Shown: one piece after another, positions 20,219 through 28,820 of the stretch
Position numbering within the stretch: position 1 is the stretch's first letter
Layout of the letters: each line of letters opens with the position of its first letter
From: Acetofilamentum sp.
GTDB lineage: Bacteria > Bacteroidota > Bacteroidia > Bacteroidales > DYOH01
Direction of reading: 5' to 3'
Length of the DNA stretch: 45,433 nt
Assembly: GCA_020720625.1 (NCBI GenBank)
Contig: DYOH01000021.1
Location: 1-45,433, forward strand
Notes under the pieces: model-generated
What the model was told of the DNA's origin: nothing
Seen by the model: only the letters and a program-made list of their open reading frames with translations
Database searches by the model: none
Position numbers and translations under genes: made by a program

Positions 20219-20995
20219 TTATTTTTTTAAATATTTGTAAATGCTTTCGGCAAGGTCTTCGAAGGTAGATTTAGGAGATTCAAGTGTAATGGGAAATCCT
20301 CTAAGGCTAATGAAACGGGATGTAGTTTTTCCGATGCTTGCAATTCTAAGGTTTTCTTTGTTATTGATATATTTTCCAAAATGTTGTAAAAAATTATCGA
20401 AACCAGATGGGCTTGTAAAAACAATGATTGAATAATCATCATTTTCGATTAATTCTTTAAACTCAGAATAAACCGATTTTACATAGGATGTGCGGTACAC
20501 ATCTATTCTTTTAACCCTTGATGTAATTTCTTTAATTTTAAGCATTAAGGAGTCGGGAGCCAAATTTCCTAAAACCAGCAAAACACTCTCCACGTTGGAT
20601 ATAACTTCCTGTTTATCAACTTCATGCATAAAATCTACAGATGTGCTTCCGGGATTTATAAAATCAACAGAATAGCCGTTTTCTTGCAGCACAAGAGCTG
20701 TAGGATTTCCAATGGCAGCAATTTTGTTTGAAGATAAATCGGGAAATTGATTTTTATATGATTTATATAATTCCAAAAAAGCCTTTACTCCGTTACGAGA
20801 TGTAAAGACCAACCAGGTAAAAACAGAGAGGTCGTCGAAATAGACTTTCATCTGTTGGTTCAATTCGATTGGTTCAATGTGTATTAATGGGAAATTAACC
20901 ACTTTTAAACGATTATCTTCAAGGAGCTTACCCAATCTTCCGGCTTGATCCGATTCTTGTGTAGTGATTACAATTTTAGGTTCTTTTTTTTTCAT
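20219..20995 (-). CDS. hemD: Uroporphyrinogen-III synthase
   Basis: HemD closes and inverts ring D of hydroxymethylbilane to form uroporphyrinogen III. The sequence of this family is poorly conserved, but the 258-residue product shows its usual landmarks: VFTSRNGVKAFLELY in the first half and IIVFTSPSGFDNFLQHFG followed by IASIGKTTS in the second, and it lies between hemC and hemB. It is a free-standing protein, not fused to HemC or to a methyltransferase as in some bacteria. The start is the ATG 29 bases after the hemC stop. Confidence 0.92.
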   Translation of the reverse strand: MKKKEPKIVITTQESDQAGRLGKLLEDNRLKVVNFPLIHIEPIELNQQMKVYFDDLSVFTWLVFTSRNGVKAFLELYKSYKNQFPDLSSNKIAAIGNPTALVLQENGYSVDFINPGSTSVDFMHEVDKQEVISNVESVLLVLGNLAPDSLMLKIKEITSRVKRIDVYRTSYVKSVYSEFKELIENDDYSIIVFTSPSGFDNFLQHFGKYINNKENLRIASIGKTTSRFISLRGFPITLESPKSTFEDLAESIYKYLKK

Positions 20996-21024
20996 CTAGG
21001 CCCGATTTGAAATTTTAGCGGTCT

Positions 21025-21945
21025 CTACAGCCTAATTCCGGCAAGTATTTCTGCTGCTCCATCTTGAAGCAGTCTTTTAGCCAAATCCCCGGCTAATTTT
21101 TCTGCATCTTCGATTCTTCCGCGAATACTATTCTTAATGAACTGTTTTCCATCAACATCGGCAACCATACCAAACATCTCAAAATCAACACCTTTCAGAT
21201 TTGTATAGCATGCTACCGGCAATTGACAACCGCCCTCTAAGATAGCTAAAAATTTCCTTTCGGCCAACCCTGCAATCCAAGATTCTTGATGATTTATTTT
21301 TTCTATTAGTTTTTGAGTCTCCAGATCACTCTCTCTTATCTCAACGCCAATAATACCTTGGCTTACGGCGGGGATAAATAAATCGTGGGGCAAAACTTCG
21401 GCAATATATTTATCGAGACCAAGCCGCTGAAGCCCTGCCGCAGCCATAATTGTTGCGTCGCAGTAGTTTTCTTCCAGTTTTTTTAAACGTGTATTAACAT
21501 TTCCTCTTATATCTATTACGCTAATTCCTGGAATTAAATTCAGAATTTGCGCTTTTCGCCTAACGCTTGATGTGGCAACTACATGTGATGCATTTAATTG
21601 GCTCCAGTTTTTTAATTTTAGACTAACCAATGCATCGCGAAATTCAGCTCTTTGGAGAACTGCGCCTAATTTTAGGCCTTCGGGCAATTCTGTAGGCAAA
21701 TCTTTTAAACTATGCACGGCCAGGTCTATTTCACCCTTTACAAGTGCCTCTTCAATTTCTTTTGTAAATAAACCCTTATCTCCAATTTTAGAAAGCGCCT
21801 GATCCAAAATTTTATCGCCTTTGGTTTTTATTATTTCCAACTGAAAATCAATATGTTTATATACGTCCTGAAGTTCATCTCTTACTTTATAGGCCTGATA
21901 TAAAGCCAATTGACTTCCTCTTGTTCCTATTTTAACTGTTTTCAT
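21025..21945 (-). CDS. hemC: Hydroxymethylbilane synthase (porphobilinogen deaminase)
   Basis: HemC polymerises four porphobilinogen molecules into hydroxymethylbilane. The 306-residue product starts KIGTRGSQLALYQA and contains DLPTELPEGL, the arginine-rich ATSSVRRKAQIL and DIRGNVNTRL, and the cysteine that carries the dipyrromethane cofactor in LEGGCQLPVACY. Its ATG overlaps the hemA stop by four bases (ATGA), suggesting coupled translation. Confidence 0.97.
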   Translation of the reverse strand: MKTVKIGTRGSQLALYQAYKVRDELQDVYKHIDFQLEIIKTKGDKILDQALSKIGDKGLFTKEIEEALVKGEIDLAVHSLKDLPTELPEGLKLGAVLQRAEFRDALVSLKLKNWSQLNASHVVATSSVRRKAQILNLIPGISVIDIRGNVNTRLKKLEENYCDATIMAAAGLQRLGLDKYIAEVLPHDLFIPAVSQGIIGVEIRESDLETQKLIEKINHQESWIAGLAERKFLAILEGGCQLPVACYTNLKGVDFEMFGMVADVDGKQFIKNSIRGRIEDAEKLAGDLAKRLLQDGAAEILAGIRL

Positions 21946-23195
21946 TTGGAAAAATCGAATAATTGATTTGCTAACTTAACAAGCTGCTTATTGTCGGCAT
22001 CTTGGGTTAGGTCGCGCATATTTTTAATTAATAAACGAGCAAATTTCTCGGTAATGTGTTTGGCATATTCGGCCACAATACTAGAATCGTTGATAGATTT
22101 AATGCGAATGAAGCCTTTGAGTTCTGTTTCGTTAATTTGGTGAAAATCTTGCTTAATTTTTTGAATCATGGGCACTATATCCTGTAGCAGCATCCACTCC
22201 ATGTATTCGTCTATCATCTTATTGATTAGTTTCATAGCGCAACCTATAGCAGACTGTCTTTTTTTATTGGTACTTTCTACTATCGCCTGCAAATCATCAA
22301 TTGAATAAAGCTGCACTCCTTCAATATCATTGGCATCGACGGGCAAATTGCGTGGTACTGATAAATCGATATAGATTTGTTTTTCGTGCCTGTTTAGCGC
22401 AGCATTTTTTATTTCTTCAACCGAAATCAATGCTTGCTGAGCATCGGTGGCCACAAAAATAATATCTATAGATGCTAAAGTTTGGTGTATCTGACCTAAA
22501 GCCAGTGCCATTCCATTAAATCTTTGTGCAAGTTCTTCTGCTTTTGATACAGTGCGGTTGGCTACAAACAAATTTTGAATACTGCGCTTATGCAAATTGG
22601 TAAGTACCAATTCTCCCGTTTTTCCGGCACCAACCATCAATATTTTTGCCGATTTTATGTTTGGGAACTCTCTAATAGCAACATCTACAGCAGCAGAACT
22701 TGCAGAACCGCTACCTTCGTTTATTTTTGTTTGCGTTCTTACCTTCTTGCCGGTTTCAAATGCTTTTAGAAACAAGCGAGTAAGGTATTTGTCGGGCGTT
22801 TTTAGTTCTTCTGCCAGGTAAAAGGCATCCTTAACCTGCCCCATAATCTGGTCTTCGCCTATAATTAAAGAATCTATTCCGGAAACTACTTTGTATAGGT
22901 GCTTTACTACTTCCTGGTCTTTGTAGAAATAGAAATACTCTTGCATTTCCGGAGCATAGGCTTTTAATTTAGTAAGAATTCTGATTATTTCTGAAAATTC
23001 ATTTTCCCCTTTCATATTGGGGCATGAGAAATATATTTCGGTTCTGTTGCATGTAGTTAATATAACTAACCCGGCTTCGCTAAAACTACTAAGTAATTCA
23101 TTAGAAAATATTTGTACTTCATTGGCAGAAAAAGCAAATTTTTCTCTAATTTGAACCGGGGCTAATTTAAAACTTGTACCTACCAATCCTATCAT
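21942..23195 (-). CDS. hemA: Glutamyl-tRNA reductase
   Basis: HemA reduces glutamyl-tRNA(Glu) to glutamate-1-semialdehyde with NADPH and is the committed and usually regulated step of tetrapyrrole synthesis. The 417-residue product has the catalytic cysteine in TTCNRTEIYF, GEDQIMGQVKDAF, the NADPH-binding MVGAGKTGELV and the C-terminal dimerisation helix. It is the first gene of the hem block, with a candidate -7 box about 20 bases upstream giving a very short leader; no riboswitch-sized leader is present. Confidence 0.97.
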   Translation of the reverse strand: MIGLVGTSFKLAPVQIREKFAFSANEVQIFSNELLSSFSEAGLVILTTCNRTEIYFSCPNMKGENEFSEIIRILTKLKAYAPEMQEYFYFYKDQEVVKHLYKVVSGIDSLIIGEDQIMGQVKDAFYLAEELKTPDKYLTRLFLKAFETGKKVRTQTKINEGSGSASSAAVDVAIREFPNIKSAKILMVGAGKTGELVLTNLHKRSIQNLFVANRTVSKAEELAQRFNGMALALGQIHQTLASIDIIFVATDAQQALISVEEIKNAALNRHEKQIYIDLSVPRNLPVDANDIEGVQLYSIDDLQAIVESTNKKRQSAIGCAMKLINKMIDEYMEWMLLQDIVPMIQKIKQDFHQINETELKGFIRIKSINDSSIVAEYAKHITEKFARLLIKNMRDLTQDADNKQLVKLANQLFDFSK

Positions 23196-23216
23196 GGCAA
23201 TTGCTTAAATTTTGAG

Positions 23217-23224
23217 CAAATATA
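23217..23224 (-). promoter_or_regulatory. Bacteroidota -7 promoter element for the hem operon
   Basis: Read on the minus strand the bases are TATATTTG, a full match to TAnnTTTG, placed 21 bases before the hemA ATG. The -33 element is not clear. Confidence 0.5.
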
Positions 23225-23370
23225 ATATTTTTCGCTAGATAATTTGAGAAAATTTTATCTGAATCTCTTAGTTAGCGGCTTTTTTACAGCGATTTGTATC
23301 ATACAACACTATTAAACAAGCACTTAATTTCTTGTTTTTGCAACATAAGAATAGGCACATCATGCTAAAA

Positions 23371-23393
23371 AACTATAATATAATGATATAGTT
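23371..23393. repeat. Short AT-rich inverted repeat upstream of the ECF sigma gene
   Basis: AACTATA (23371-23377) and TATAGTT (23387-23393) form a seven-base inverted repeat about 80 bases before the sigma factor start, within the 277-base divergent spacer between hemA and the sigma gene. It could be an operator or chance in AT-rich DNA. Nothing else was recognised in this spacer apart from the hemA promoter box. Confidence 0.25.
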
Positions 23394-23472
23394 ATATTTT
23401 TTTATGATAATTAGTGTTGAATGCAAATTTTAAAAAAAACTATGATATTTATACAACTTTTGTTTTAAATAA

Positions 23473-24063
23473 ATGTCTTATTGGTATATGAAAAAAAATC
23501 TTTTAGAAAATAAAGATGCAATTAGCGATGAGGAGCTAATTCGTAAATGCCTCGAAAATAATGAAAAGTATTGCGAAATGATATATTATAGATACCGGAA
23601 ACAAATGTTTCAGAGCGCTTACCGAATCTTAAGAGACGAGAATATTGCATTGGATGCAGTGCAGGATAGCTTTATAAAGGCGTTTGAACATCTCAAAGAG
23701 TATAAAGCTGACTCTGAATTTGCTTTTTGGCTAAAAAGAATTACCATAAATACAAGTTTAAATATTTTAAAGAAGGAAAAACGGTTTATCGGTTTTCTAA
23801 ATGAAGAAGCTGAATTATCGGACATGGAAGAAAATGAGCTTGATATTGACACAAACTTACTACAAATAGATGCCATTAAAAAAGCAATAGAAAAATTACC
23901 TAAAGGGTACAGCCTGATATTTCAGCTTAAACTTTTTGAAGGATTAGAGCATAGCGAAATAGCAGATTATCTGCAAATTTCGGAAAGTACATCAAAAACG
24001 CAATATCGAAAGGCCAAGCAAAAAATTGTAGAAATATTAAAATCAGAAAAAAACAATGGATAA
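23473..24063 (+). CDS. ECF-type RNA polymerase sigma factor
   Basis: This 196-residue protein is an extracytoplasmic function sigma factor. Region 2 is visible in RYRKQMFQSAYRILRDENIA and LDAVQDSFIKAFEHL, followed by a region 2.4-like FAFWLKRITINTSLNILKKEK; region 4 is visible in IEKLPKGYSLIFQLKLFEG and HSEIADYLQISESTSKTQYR, the helix-turn-helix that would read the -35 element. ATG at 23473 gives a slightly long N-terminus; ATG at 23488 is a possible alternative. The next gene overlaps it by eight bases and encodes a membrane protein that fits an anti-sigma factor. It probably directs its own operon. Confidence 0.93.
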   Translation: MSYWYMKKNLLENKDAISDEELIRKCLENNEKYCEMIYYRYRKQMFQSAYRILRDENIALDAVQDSFIKAFEHLKEYKADSEFAFWLKRITINTSLNILKKEKRFIGFLNEEAELSDMEENELDIDTNLLQIDAIKKAIEKLPKGYSLIFQLKLFEGLEHSEIADYLQISESTSKTQYRKAKQKIVEILKSEKNNG

Positions 24064-24592
24064 TTTAGAGAAGTATATTTTAGAAAACAGACAGGCATTC
24101 GATGGTGAAATGCCTGAAAACAAGCAATGGGAAAGCATCCGCATAGAAATTTTAAAACGAAAAAGAACAAGCCTAACTCCCTGGTTAAGAGCAGTTGCCG
24201 CAATATTTATACTTGGTCTGGCTTTTTTCATTCAAAAACAAAATAATCCGATTAAAAAAATAATTCATAATAATGAAAACAGAGATATTTTATTGCAAGT
24301 TAATAAGCACTATCATAACGAATCGAGTATTCTTTTGGAACAGGTAAAACATGTAACGGCAAGGGATACCTTGTTACAAACGGAAATTTTAAAAGACTAT
24401 ACGCAGATAGACATCTTAATTGAATCTACCATGAAAGACCTTAATGATGGCGCTGATAACCAAGAAGTTATTAAAACACTCATTGAATATTACGAACTAA
24501 AACTCTTTATTTTAAAAGACATTCTCATGCAACTAGATACAACTCAAAATGATTTAAACCAAAATAATTATGAAAACAAAATTATTCTTTAG
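24056..24592 (+). CDS. Probable anti-sigma factor, single-pass membrane protein
   Basis: This 178-residue protein has an N-terminal cytoplasmic part of about 40 residues, one membrane helix (about 45-61, AVAAIFILGLAFFIQ) and a C-terminal domain outside the membrane that is predicted to be largely helical. The gene overlaps the ECF sigma gene by eight bases, the common arrangement of sigma and anti-sigma pairs. I do not recognise a zinc-binding ZAS motif (no HxxxCxxC), so the assignment rests on position and topology. It overlaps the next gene by 23 bases. Confidence 0.65.
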   Translation: MDNLEKYILENRQAFDGEMPENKQWESIRIEILKRKRTSLTPWLRAVAAIFILGLAFFIQKQNNPIKKIIHNNENRDILLQVNKHYHNESSILLEQVKHVTARDTLLQTEILKDYTQIDILIESTMKDLNDGADNQEVIKTLIEYYELKLFILKDILMQLDTTQNDLNQNNYENKIIL

Positions 24593-25661
24593 CATACTAA
24601 TTTTTAATATCTTAGTATACAATCTCACAAATGCACAAACTTTTCAGGCTCAACAAAACATCGGAAAAGCATTTATGGTTGAACCGGGGTCGAATTTTAT
24701 TATCGAAAACAAATATGGCGATATTACGGTAGAAACGCACACCGGAAATGAATTACGGATTGATGTAGTAATTCTTGTTAAATCTGATGATTCTTTGCAA
24801 ACAAAAAAAATGCTCGATTACGTGCATATCAACATGACAAAAAATGGTGCTTTTATTAAAGCTGAAACCCAAATTACGCAAACCAATGCCATTATCGATT
24901 TATTCAAAATTCTGGAAGCAAGTATGCCATCTAGCAATATTAAAGTGGATTACACGATTAATATGCCTACTTTTGTAAATATAAATATATCAAATAATTA
25001 TGGCGACGTTTATCTTGGGAATATTAGTTCTCAAGTAAGTATTCAATTAAAAAATGGTAGTTTATATTTTGGGAAAATTTTGGGAAACAACAATACAATT
25101 TCTGTTACTAATGGAAAAGTGCAGGGCGATGAAATTAAAAAAGCAAGTTTGAACATGCAGTTTTGCCCGATGGTAAAAATTACATCGGCCAATGAGCTAA
25201 AAATTGAATCAATCTCTTCGCAATTTAATATTTCGGATGTAAATACGCTAAATATAAATTCGCGCCGCGACAAATGGTTTGTAGAAAATAATATGGAATT
25301 ATTTGGCAACAGCTTTATGAGTGATTTTCAGATAGATTTACTAAAAAATAGGATTAGTTTGATATCAAATTATGGAATTTTAGAAATTAAAAATCTAAAA
25401 AACACCTTTAATTTGATTAACTTGAATACGAACTACACTAAAATAGATGTATTTGTTCCAATGGGGAGTGATTTTGCATTTGATTTTACCGGAGAAAATG
25501 CTGAATTACTTAATCCTTTCGATGAAAAACAGCTTACAAGAAGCGTTTTGGATCAAAGCAAAAAAATTATTCAAATAAAAGGAAATATAGGCAGCACCGA
25601 GAGTAAATCCATTGTAAAAATTAAAGCCAAAAACGCCGCTGTAAATTTGTATTACAATTAA
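24570..25661 (+). CDS. Exported beta-rich protein, DUF4097-like
   Basis: This 363-residue protein has a signal peptide (about 1-22, ending NAQ) and a mature part made of repeated short strands, such as NKYGDITVETHTGNE, NNYGDVYLGN, NGSLYFGKI and NYGILEIKN. The recurring N-Y-G-x-(V/I) pattern fits the DUF4097/DUF2807-type beta-helix proteins often encoded next to ECF sigma factors in Bacteroidota. It is probably periplasmic or surface located. It overlaps the anti-sigma gene by 23 bases, so its translation is likely coupled. The function is unknown. Confidence 0.7.
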   Translation: MKTKLFFSILIFNILVYNLTNAQTFQAQQNIGKAFMVEPGSNFIIENKYGDITVETHTGNELRIDVVILVKSDDSLQTKKMLDYVHINMTKNGAFIKAETQITQTNAIIDLFKILEASMPSSNIKVDYTINMPTFVNINISNNYGDVYLGNISSQVSIQLKNGSLYFGKILGNNNTISVTNGKVQGDEIKKASLNMQFCPMVKITSANELKIESISSQFNISDVNTLNINSRRDKWFVENNMELFGNSFMSDFQIDLLKNRISLISNYGILEIKNLKNTFNLINLNTNYTKIDVFVPMGSDFAFDFTGENAELLNPFDEKQLTRSVLDQSKKIIQIKGNIGSTESKSIVKIKAKNAAVNLYYN

Positions 25662-25703
25662 TTACAAATAAATTATTTATCACTAATTATAAATCAACAG
25701 ATT

Positions 25704-26414
25704 ATGAAAAAGAATCAATTATTAATTTTGCTTTTTGCATCAATAATGCTCATTAGCAATACAATAAACGCGCAGATTATCGAGGAAAATTCTGAAGTGC
25801 AGCCCGAGTATAACCAAGAAATGAACACCCTTTTTGTAAAGCCCGAAAAAACTCAGGATGACATAAAAACTATTTTTGGCCCAGTGAATTCTCATGGATT
25901 TTATATTGGTATAGAGTCGATGTTTATTGATTACAACGAATGGTTATCAAGCGGAATTAATGTAAAAATGGATTGGGTACTGAATCATGTATTTTCCATG
26001 GGTATTCAGGGTGGCTTTTTAGAAAGTCCGCGTGAATTTAATACCTATCTGCAATCCAATGCCAGCATTGAGAGTGGTTTTGGAGGTATAAACTTTGAAT
26101 TTACGCCTGCACCAAAATGGCCTGTTCATCTTAGTATTCCACTAAATTTGGGTTTTGGTTCGATGTATCTCATGGGAACCGACGAAACTGCCGGCAGGTA
26201 TTGGGACGACCACGATTATTTTACTGTTCTTGCCTCTGACTTTTTCGTTTACGTTCAACCTGCCATTCAACTGGAATTTAACATGTTAAAGCATCTTCGT
26301 CTTGGTTTTGGTGTTAGCTATTTTCAAACCAATGCCATTGCCATTGATGGTATAAGTAAATATGCCTTAAATGGGCCAAGTGGCATATTTTCACTAAAAA
26401 TCGGAAAATTTTAA
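25704..26414 (+). CDS. Exported protein, probable outer membrane beta-barrel
   Basis: I do not recognise a named family. The 236-residue product has a signal peptide (about 1-23, ending NAQ), a short acidic segment, and then alternating amphipathic strands (GFYIGIESMFIDY, FSMGIQGGFLES, LRLGFGVSYFQT, GIFSLKIGKF) ending in phenylalanine, which is typical of small outer membrane barrels. It follows the DUF4097-like gene after 42 bases in the ECF operon. Confidence 0.6.
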   Translation: MKKNQLLILLFASIMLISNTINAQIIEENSEVQPEYNQEMNTLFVKPEKTQDDIKTIFGPVNSHGFYIGIESMFIDYNEWLSSGINVKMDWVLNHVFSMGIQGGFLESPREFNTYLQSNASIESGFGGINFEFTPAPKWPVHLSIPLNLGFGSMYLMGTDETAGRYWDDHDYFTVLASDFFVYVQPAIQLEFNMLKHLRLGFGVSYFQTNAIAIDGISKYALNGPSGIFSLKIGKF

Positions 26415-26458
26415 TAATTTTGTCTTCCTTTTGAAGATAAATGAATTAAAATTTTCAC

Positions 26459-26980
26459 ATGAGAAAAACCGGTACTTTTAAAAAAATAACCATTGCTTTA
26501 ATTTTGATGGTTTTCGGATTACAATCTAAAGCTCAATCTCAATCTCAGGCAAATATTGGACTTTATTTCGGCTACAGAGGTGGCATAGCATACATTAATC
26601 CTACTTCCACAGGCAAATCAATGGAGTTACTGCTAACTTTTGAACATGCAGGCTTGGGTGTGGCAGTAAATAAGCTTTACACCCTTTCATTTATAAGTTC
26701 TGAGCCGCAATTAAAGCTCCTGTTTGGTTTTGGCGGATTCACAAGGCTTAGCACCGATGCCCACTATTTGTTTGATAACGAAAACGTTTATTGGGATAAG
26801 CGATTTTGGGGAATTGGTGCCAACGGTATAATTGGTTTAGATTATGCTTTTACCAATGATAAACTTCATTTGGGTTTAAGCCTAAGGCCAGCTATCGAAT
26901 TTGGTGTGGGCGATTATCGCCATTGGCCGGGCACCGGGTATCTTTATATAAGTTTCCCTATTTCTGAATTAAAGTTCTAG
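26459..26980 (+). CDS. Exported protein, probable small outer membrane beta-barrel
   Basis: The family is not recognised. The 173-residue product has a positively charged N-terminus, a hydrophobic signal segment ending SKAQ, a short SQSQ stretch and amphipathic strands (NIGLYFGYRGGIAYI, LKLLFGFGGFTRL, KLHLGLSLRPAIEFGV), and it ends in phenylalanine. It is the last gene of the ECF operon, 44 bases after the previous one, and is closed by a strong terminator. Confidence 0.6.
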   Translation: MRKTGTFKKITIALILMVFGLQSKAQSQSQANIGLYFGYRGGIAYINPTSTGKSMELLLTFEHAGLGVAVNKLYTLSFISSEPQLKLLFGFGGFTRLSTDAHYLFDNENVYWDKRFWGIGANGIIGLDYAFTNDKLHLGLSLRPAIEFGVGDYRHWPGTGYLYISFPISELKF

Positions 26981-27015
26981 CATGTTAAGTGCACAATTTA
27001 TCATATTTCTTTGCA

Positions 27016-27050
27016 ATGAAAACGGCCCATTTGCCGTTTTCATTTTTTTT
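27016..27050 (+). terminator. Rho-independent terminator of the ECF operon
   Basis: ATGAAAACGGC (27016-27026) and GCCGTTTTCAT (27033-27043) form a perfect 11-base stem with a six-base loop, followed by a run of eight T. It overlaps the last bases of the convergent minus-strand gene. Confidence 0.9.
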
Positions 27051-27660
27051 AGTTCAAATTTTCTATTCTGGGCAAAGATAACTTAAACCTGATGGCGATA
27101 ATTCTAATGGATATTACAAACAATATGGTAATAATTACCTTAAGATTTATTGAATTGAGATAATTATCGAGAATTAAGAATAGAAAACCGCCTAATATAC
27201 AGGCAGTAGCATATATTTCCTTCCGAAAAATAAGCGGAACTTCGTTGCTAAAAGTATCGCGCAATACACCGCCAAATACAGCCGAAATTGTGCCCATCAT
27301 TATAGCAATTATAGGATGTACACCAAAAGTAAGCGCTTTCTGCAACCCTATGATGGTAAAAACACCTATTCCGATTGTATCGAACAAAAACATAGTTTTA
27401 CGCAAAGGCGCAATATATTTTTTTAGTAAAAATGTAGTTAAAACTCCCGTAATAATTATGTATAAATAATTGAGATTCTGCACCCAGGCCAGCGGATAAG
27501 CACCAAGTAAAACATCGCGTATGGTTCCACCGCCTACCGCAGTTAAGAAACCGGCAAAAACAGCACCAAAAAAATCGAATCGCTTTTCGGCAGCCGCCAA
27601 TGTGCCGCTAATGGCGAAAACAAAAGTTCCAACCAAATCAAACCAGGATAATAAATTCAT
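27049..27660 (-). CDS. TRIC/UPF0126 family membrane protein (YicG-like)
   Basis: This 203-residue inner membrane protein has about seven hydrophobic helices in two internal repeats, each containing a glycine-rich motif: FLTAVGGGTIRDVLLG and GTISAVFGGVLRDTF. This is the bacterial family annotated as UPF0126, glycine transporter domain or trimeric intracellular cation channel. Bacterial members studied as TRIC homologues conduct potassium, while others have been called amino-acid transporters, so the substrate here is open. It is a single gene with its own context. Confidence 0.88.
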   Translation of the reverse strand: MNLLSWFDLVGTFVFAISGTLAAAEKRFDFFGAVFAGFLTAVGGGTIRDVLLGAYPLAWVQNLNYLYIIITGVLTTFLLKKYIAPLRKTMFLFDTIGIGVFTIIGLQKALTFGVHPIIAIMMGTISAVFGGVLRDTFSNEVPLIFRKEIYATACILGGFLFLILDNYLNSINLKVIITILFVISIRIIAIRFKLSLPRIENLN

Positions 27661-27679
27661 TTGTTAGATAAAATATCAA

Positions 27680-27714
27680 TAAAAATAGTCAGCTACAAAA
27701 TTGTAACTGACTAT
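27680..27714 (-). terminator. Terminator after the universal stress protein gene
   Basis: ATAGTCAG (27685-27692) pairs with CTGACTAT (27707-27714), and TACAA with TTGTA inside, giving a tight hairpin. On the minus strand it is followed by a run of five T. It lies 20 bases after the stop of the stress-protein gene. Confidence 0.75.
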
Positions 27715-27734
27715 GAATAAATTTTAAAAAATAA

Positions 27735-28643
27735 TTATAAAACGCCAAAAGGATCAACAAAGTAGTTAAAAACAGTATCACTATTATTGTCCCAGGGTAA
27801 AACACTCAACACCGGAATATCAGAGCTATGCAATAATTCCTTGGCAATATTGCCAATGTAATAATTCACTTTGGTTTGCTTTTGTTGCGTAAGAATAATA
27901 ATAAGTTCAGCCTTTTGCTCATCAGCATATTCAATAATCATTTCAGAAATGGCCTTATTGCTTTGTTTAACCATTTTCTCCGTTGACTTTAATCCCGCAG
28001 AATCCATAATTTCTTTAGCCTGATGTAGTTTTGTGAGAGCCTTAACTTCGAGTGCTGCACTATTTTTGCTCAAAACAGTGTACAAATCAATTCTCGCGTC
28101 AAACAATTTGCCGTATTCTACAGCTGCCGAAAGTTGATCGTTTATTTCTTTGGTAACATCCAATGGTACAACAAAATTCATTTCGCCTTTTGCAACAGAC
28201 TGCAATTTTACAGAACCTCGGATAGATAAAACCGGAAATTTTGATTCGTTAATTAAATGCAAGGTATTGGAGCCAATAAACATTTTTCCGAGACCAGGCT
28301 TTTCATTTTTGCCAACCATAATAAATTCGGGCTTGACTTCATCTGCGACTTTCAAAATTTGTTCGTAAGCCTTGCCAATTTCCACCCGAAAATCAAATTT
28401 TACTGAATTATATTTTTGTACTAAAGAATCGCTTAGTTTTTTTAATTCTTGTTTGGCGGCTTCTTTGATTTCGTTTTGCTTTTCGGCATTTAAAATTTTG
28501 GATAACCAGCTACTCTCTTCTACTACATGAAGCAGCATTATGGATGAACTGTCTTTATCAGCAAAATATGCAGCGTAATCTATTGCGGGTAAAGCCTGTG
28601 CACTAAAATCAACAGGCATTAAAATTACTTTATTCGTTTTCAT
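27735..28643 (-). CDS. Universal stress protein with two UspA domains
   Basis: This 302-residue cytoplasmic protein has two tandem UspA domains. The first begins KVILMPVDFSAQALPAIDYA and ends with the nucleotide-binding pattern GLGKMFIGSNT followed by FPVLSI. The second has a weaker site, YYIGNIAKELL followed by IPVLSVLP, and lacks the full glycine pattern, so probably only the first domain binds ATP. An in-frame upstream ATG at 28697 would add 18 lysine-rich residues outside the domain; 28643 gives the family start. Tandem Usp proteins of this size are common in Bacteroidota. Confidence 0.9.
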   Translation of the reverse strand: MKTNKVILMPVDFSAQALPAIDYAAYFADKDSSSIMLLHVVEESSWLSKILNAEKQNEIKEAAKQELKKLSDSLVQKYNSVKFDFRVEIGKAYEQILKVADEVKPEFIMVGKNEKPGLGKMFIGSNTLHLINESKFPVLSIRGSVKLQSVAKGEMNFVVPLDVTKEINDQLSAAVEYGKLFDARIDLYTVLSKNSAALEVKALTKLHQAKEIMDSAGLKSTEKMVKQSNKAISEMIIEYADEQKAELIIILTQQKQTKVNYYIGNIAKELLHSSDIPVLSVLPWDNNSDTVFNYFVDPFGVL

Positions 28644-28820
28644 TCGACAATTTTTTTTTTGTTTTCGATTTTTTTTTAGCGCTCTCAAAATCAGCAAATC
28701 AGGCTTTACAAAAAGGCTTCCAGCAAATTCGCAGTTTCAAGGTTTTTCATTGGCTAAATTATAAATTTTTTGAGCTTTTCGCAATAAAATGTTTTTTCCT
28801 TTTCTTTGCCCATTTTCTTT

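Noticed and set aside
28644-28697. Upstream in-frame ATG for the universal stress protein.
   Set aside because: It adds 18 lysine- and arginine-rich residues before the known domain start and lies in A/T homopolymer DNA.
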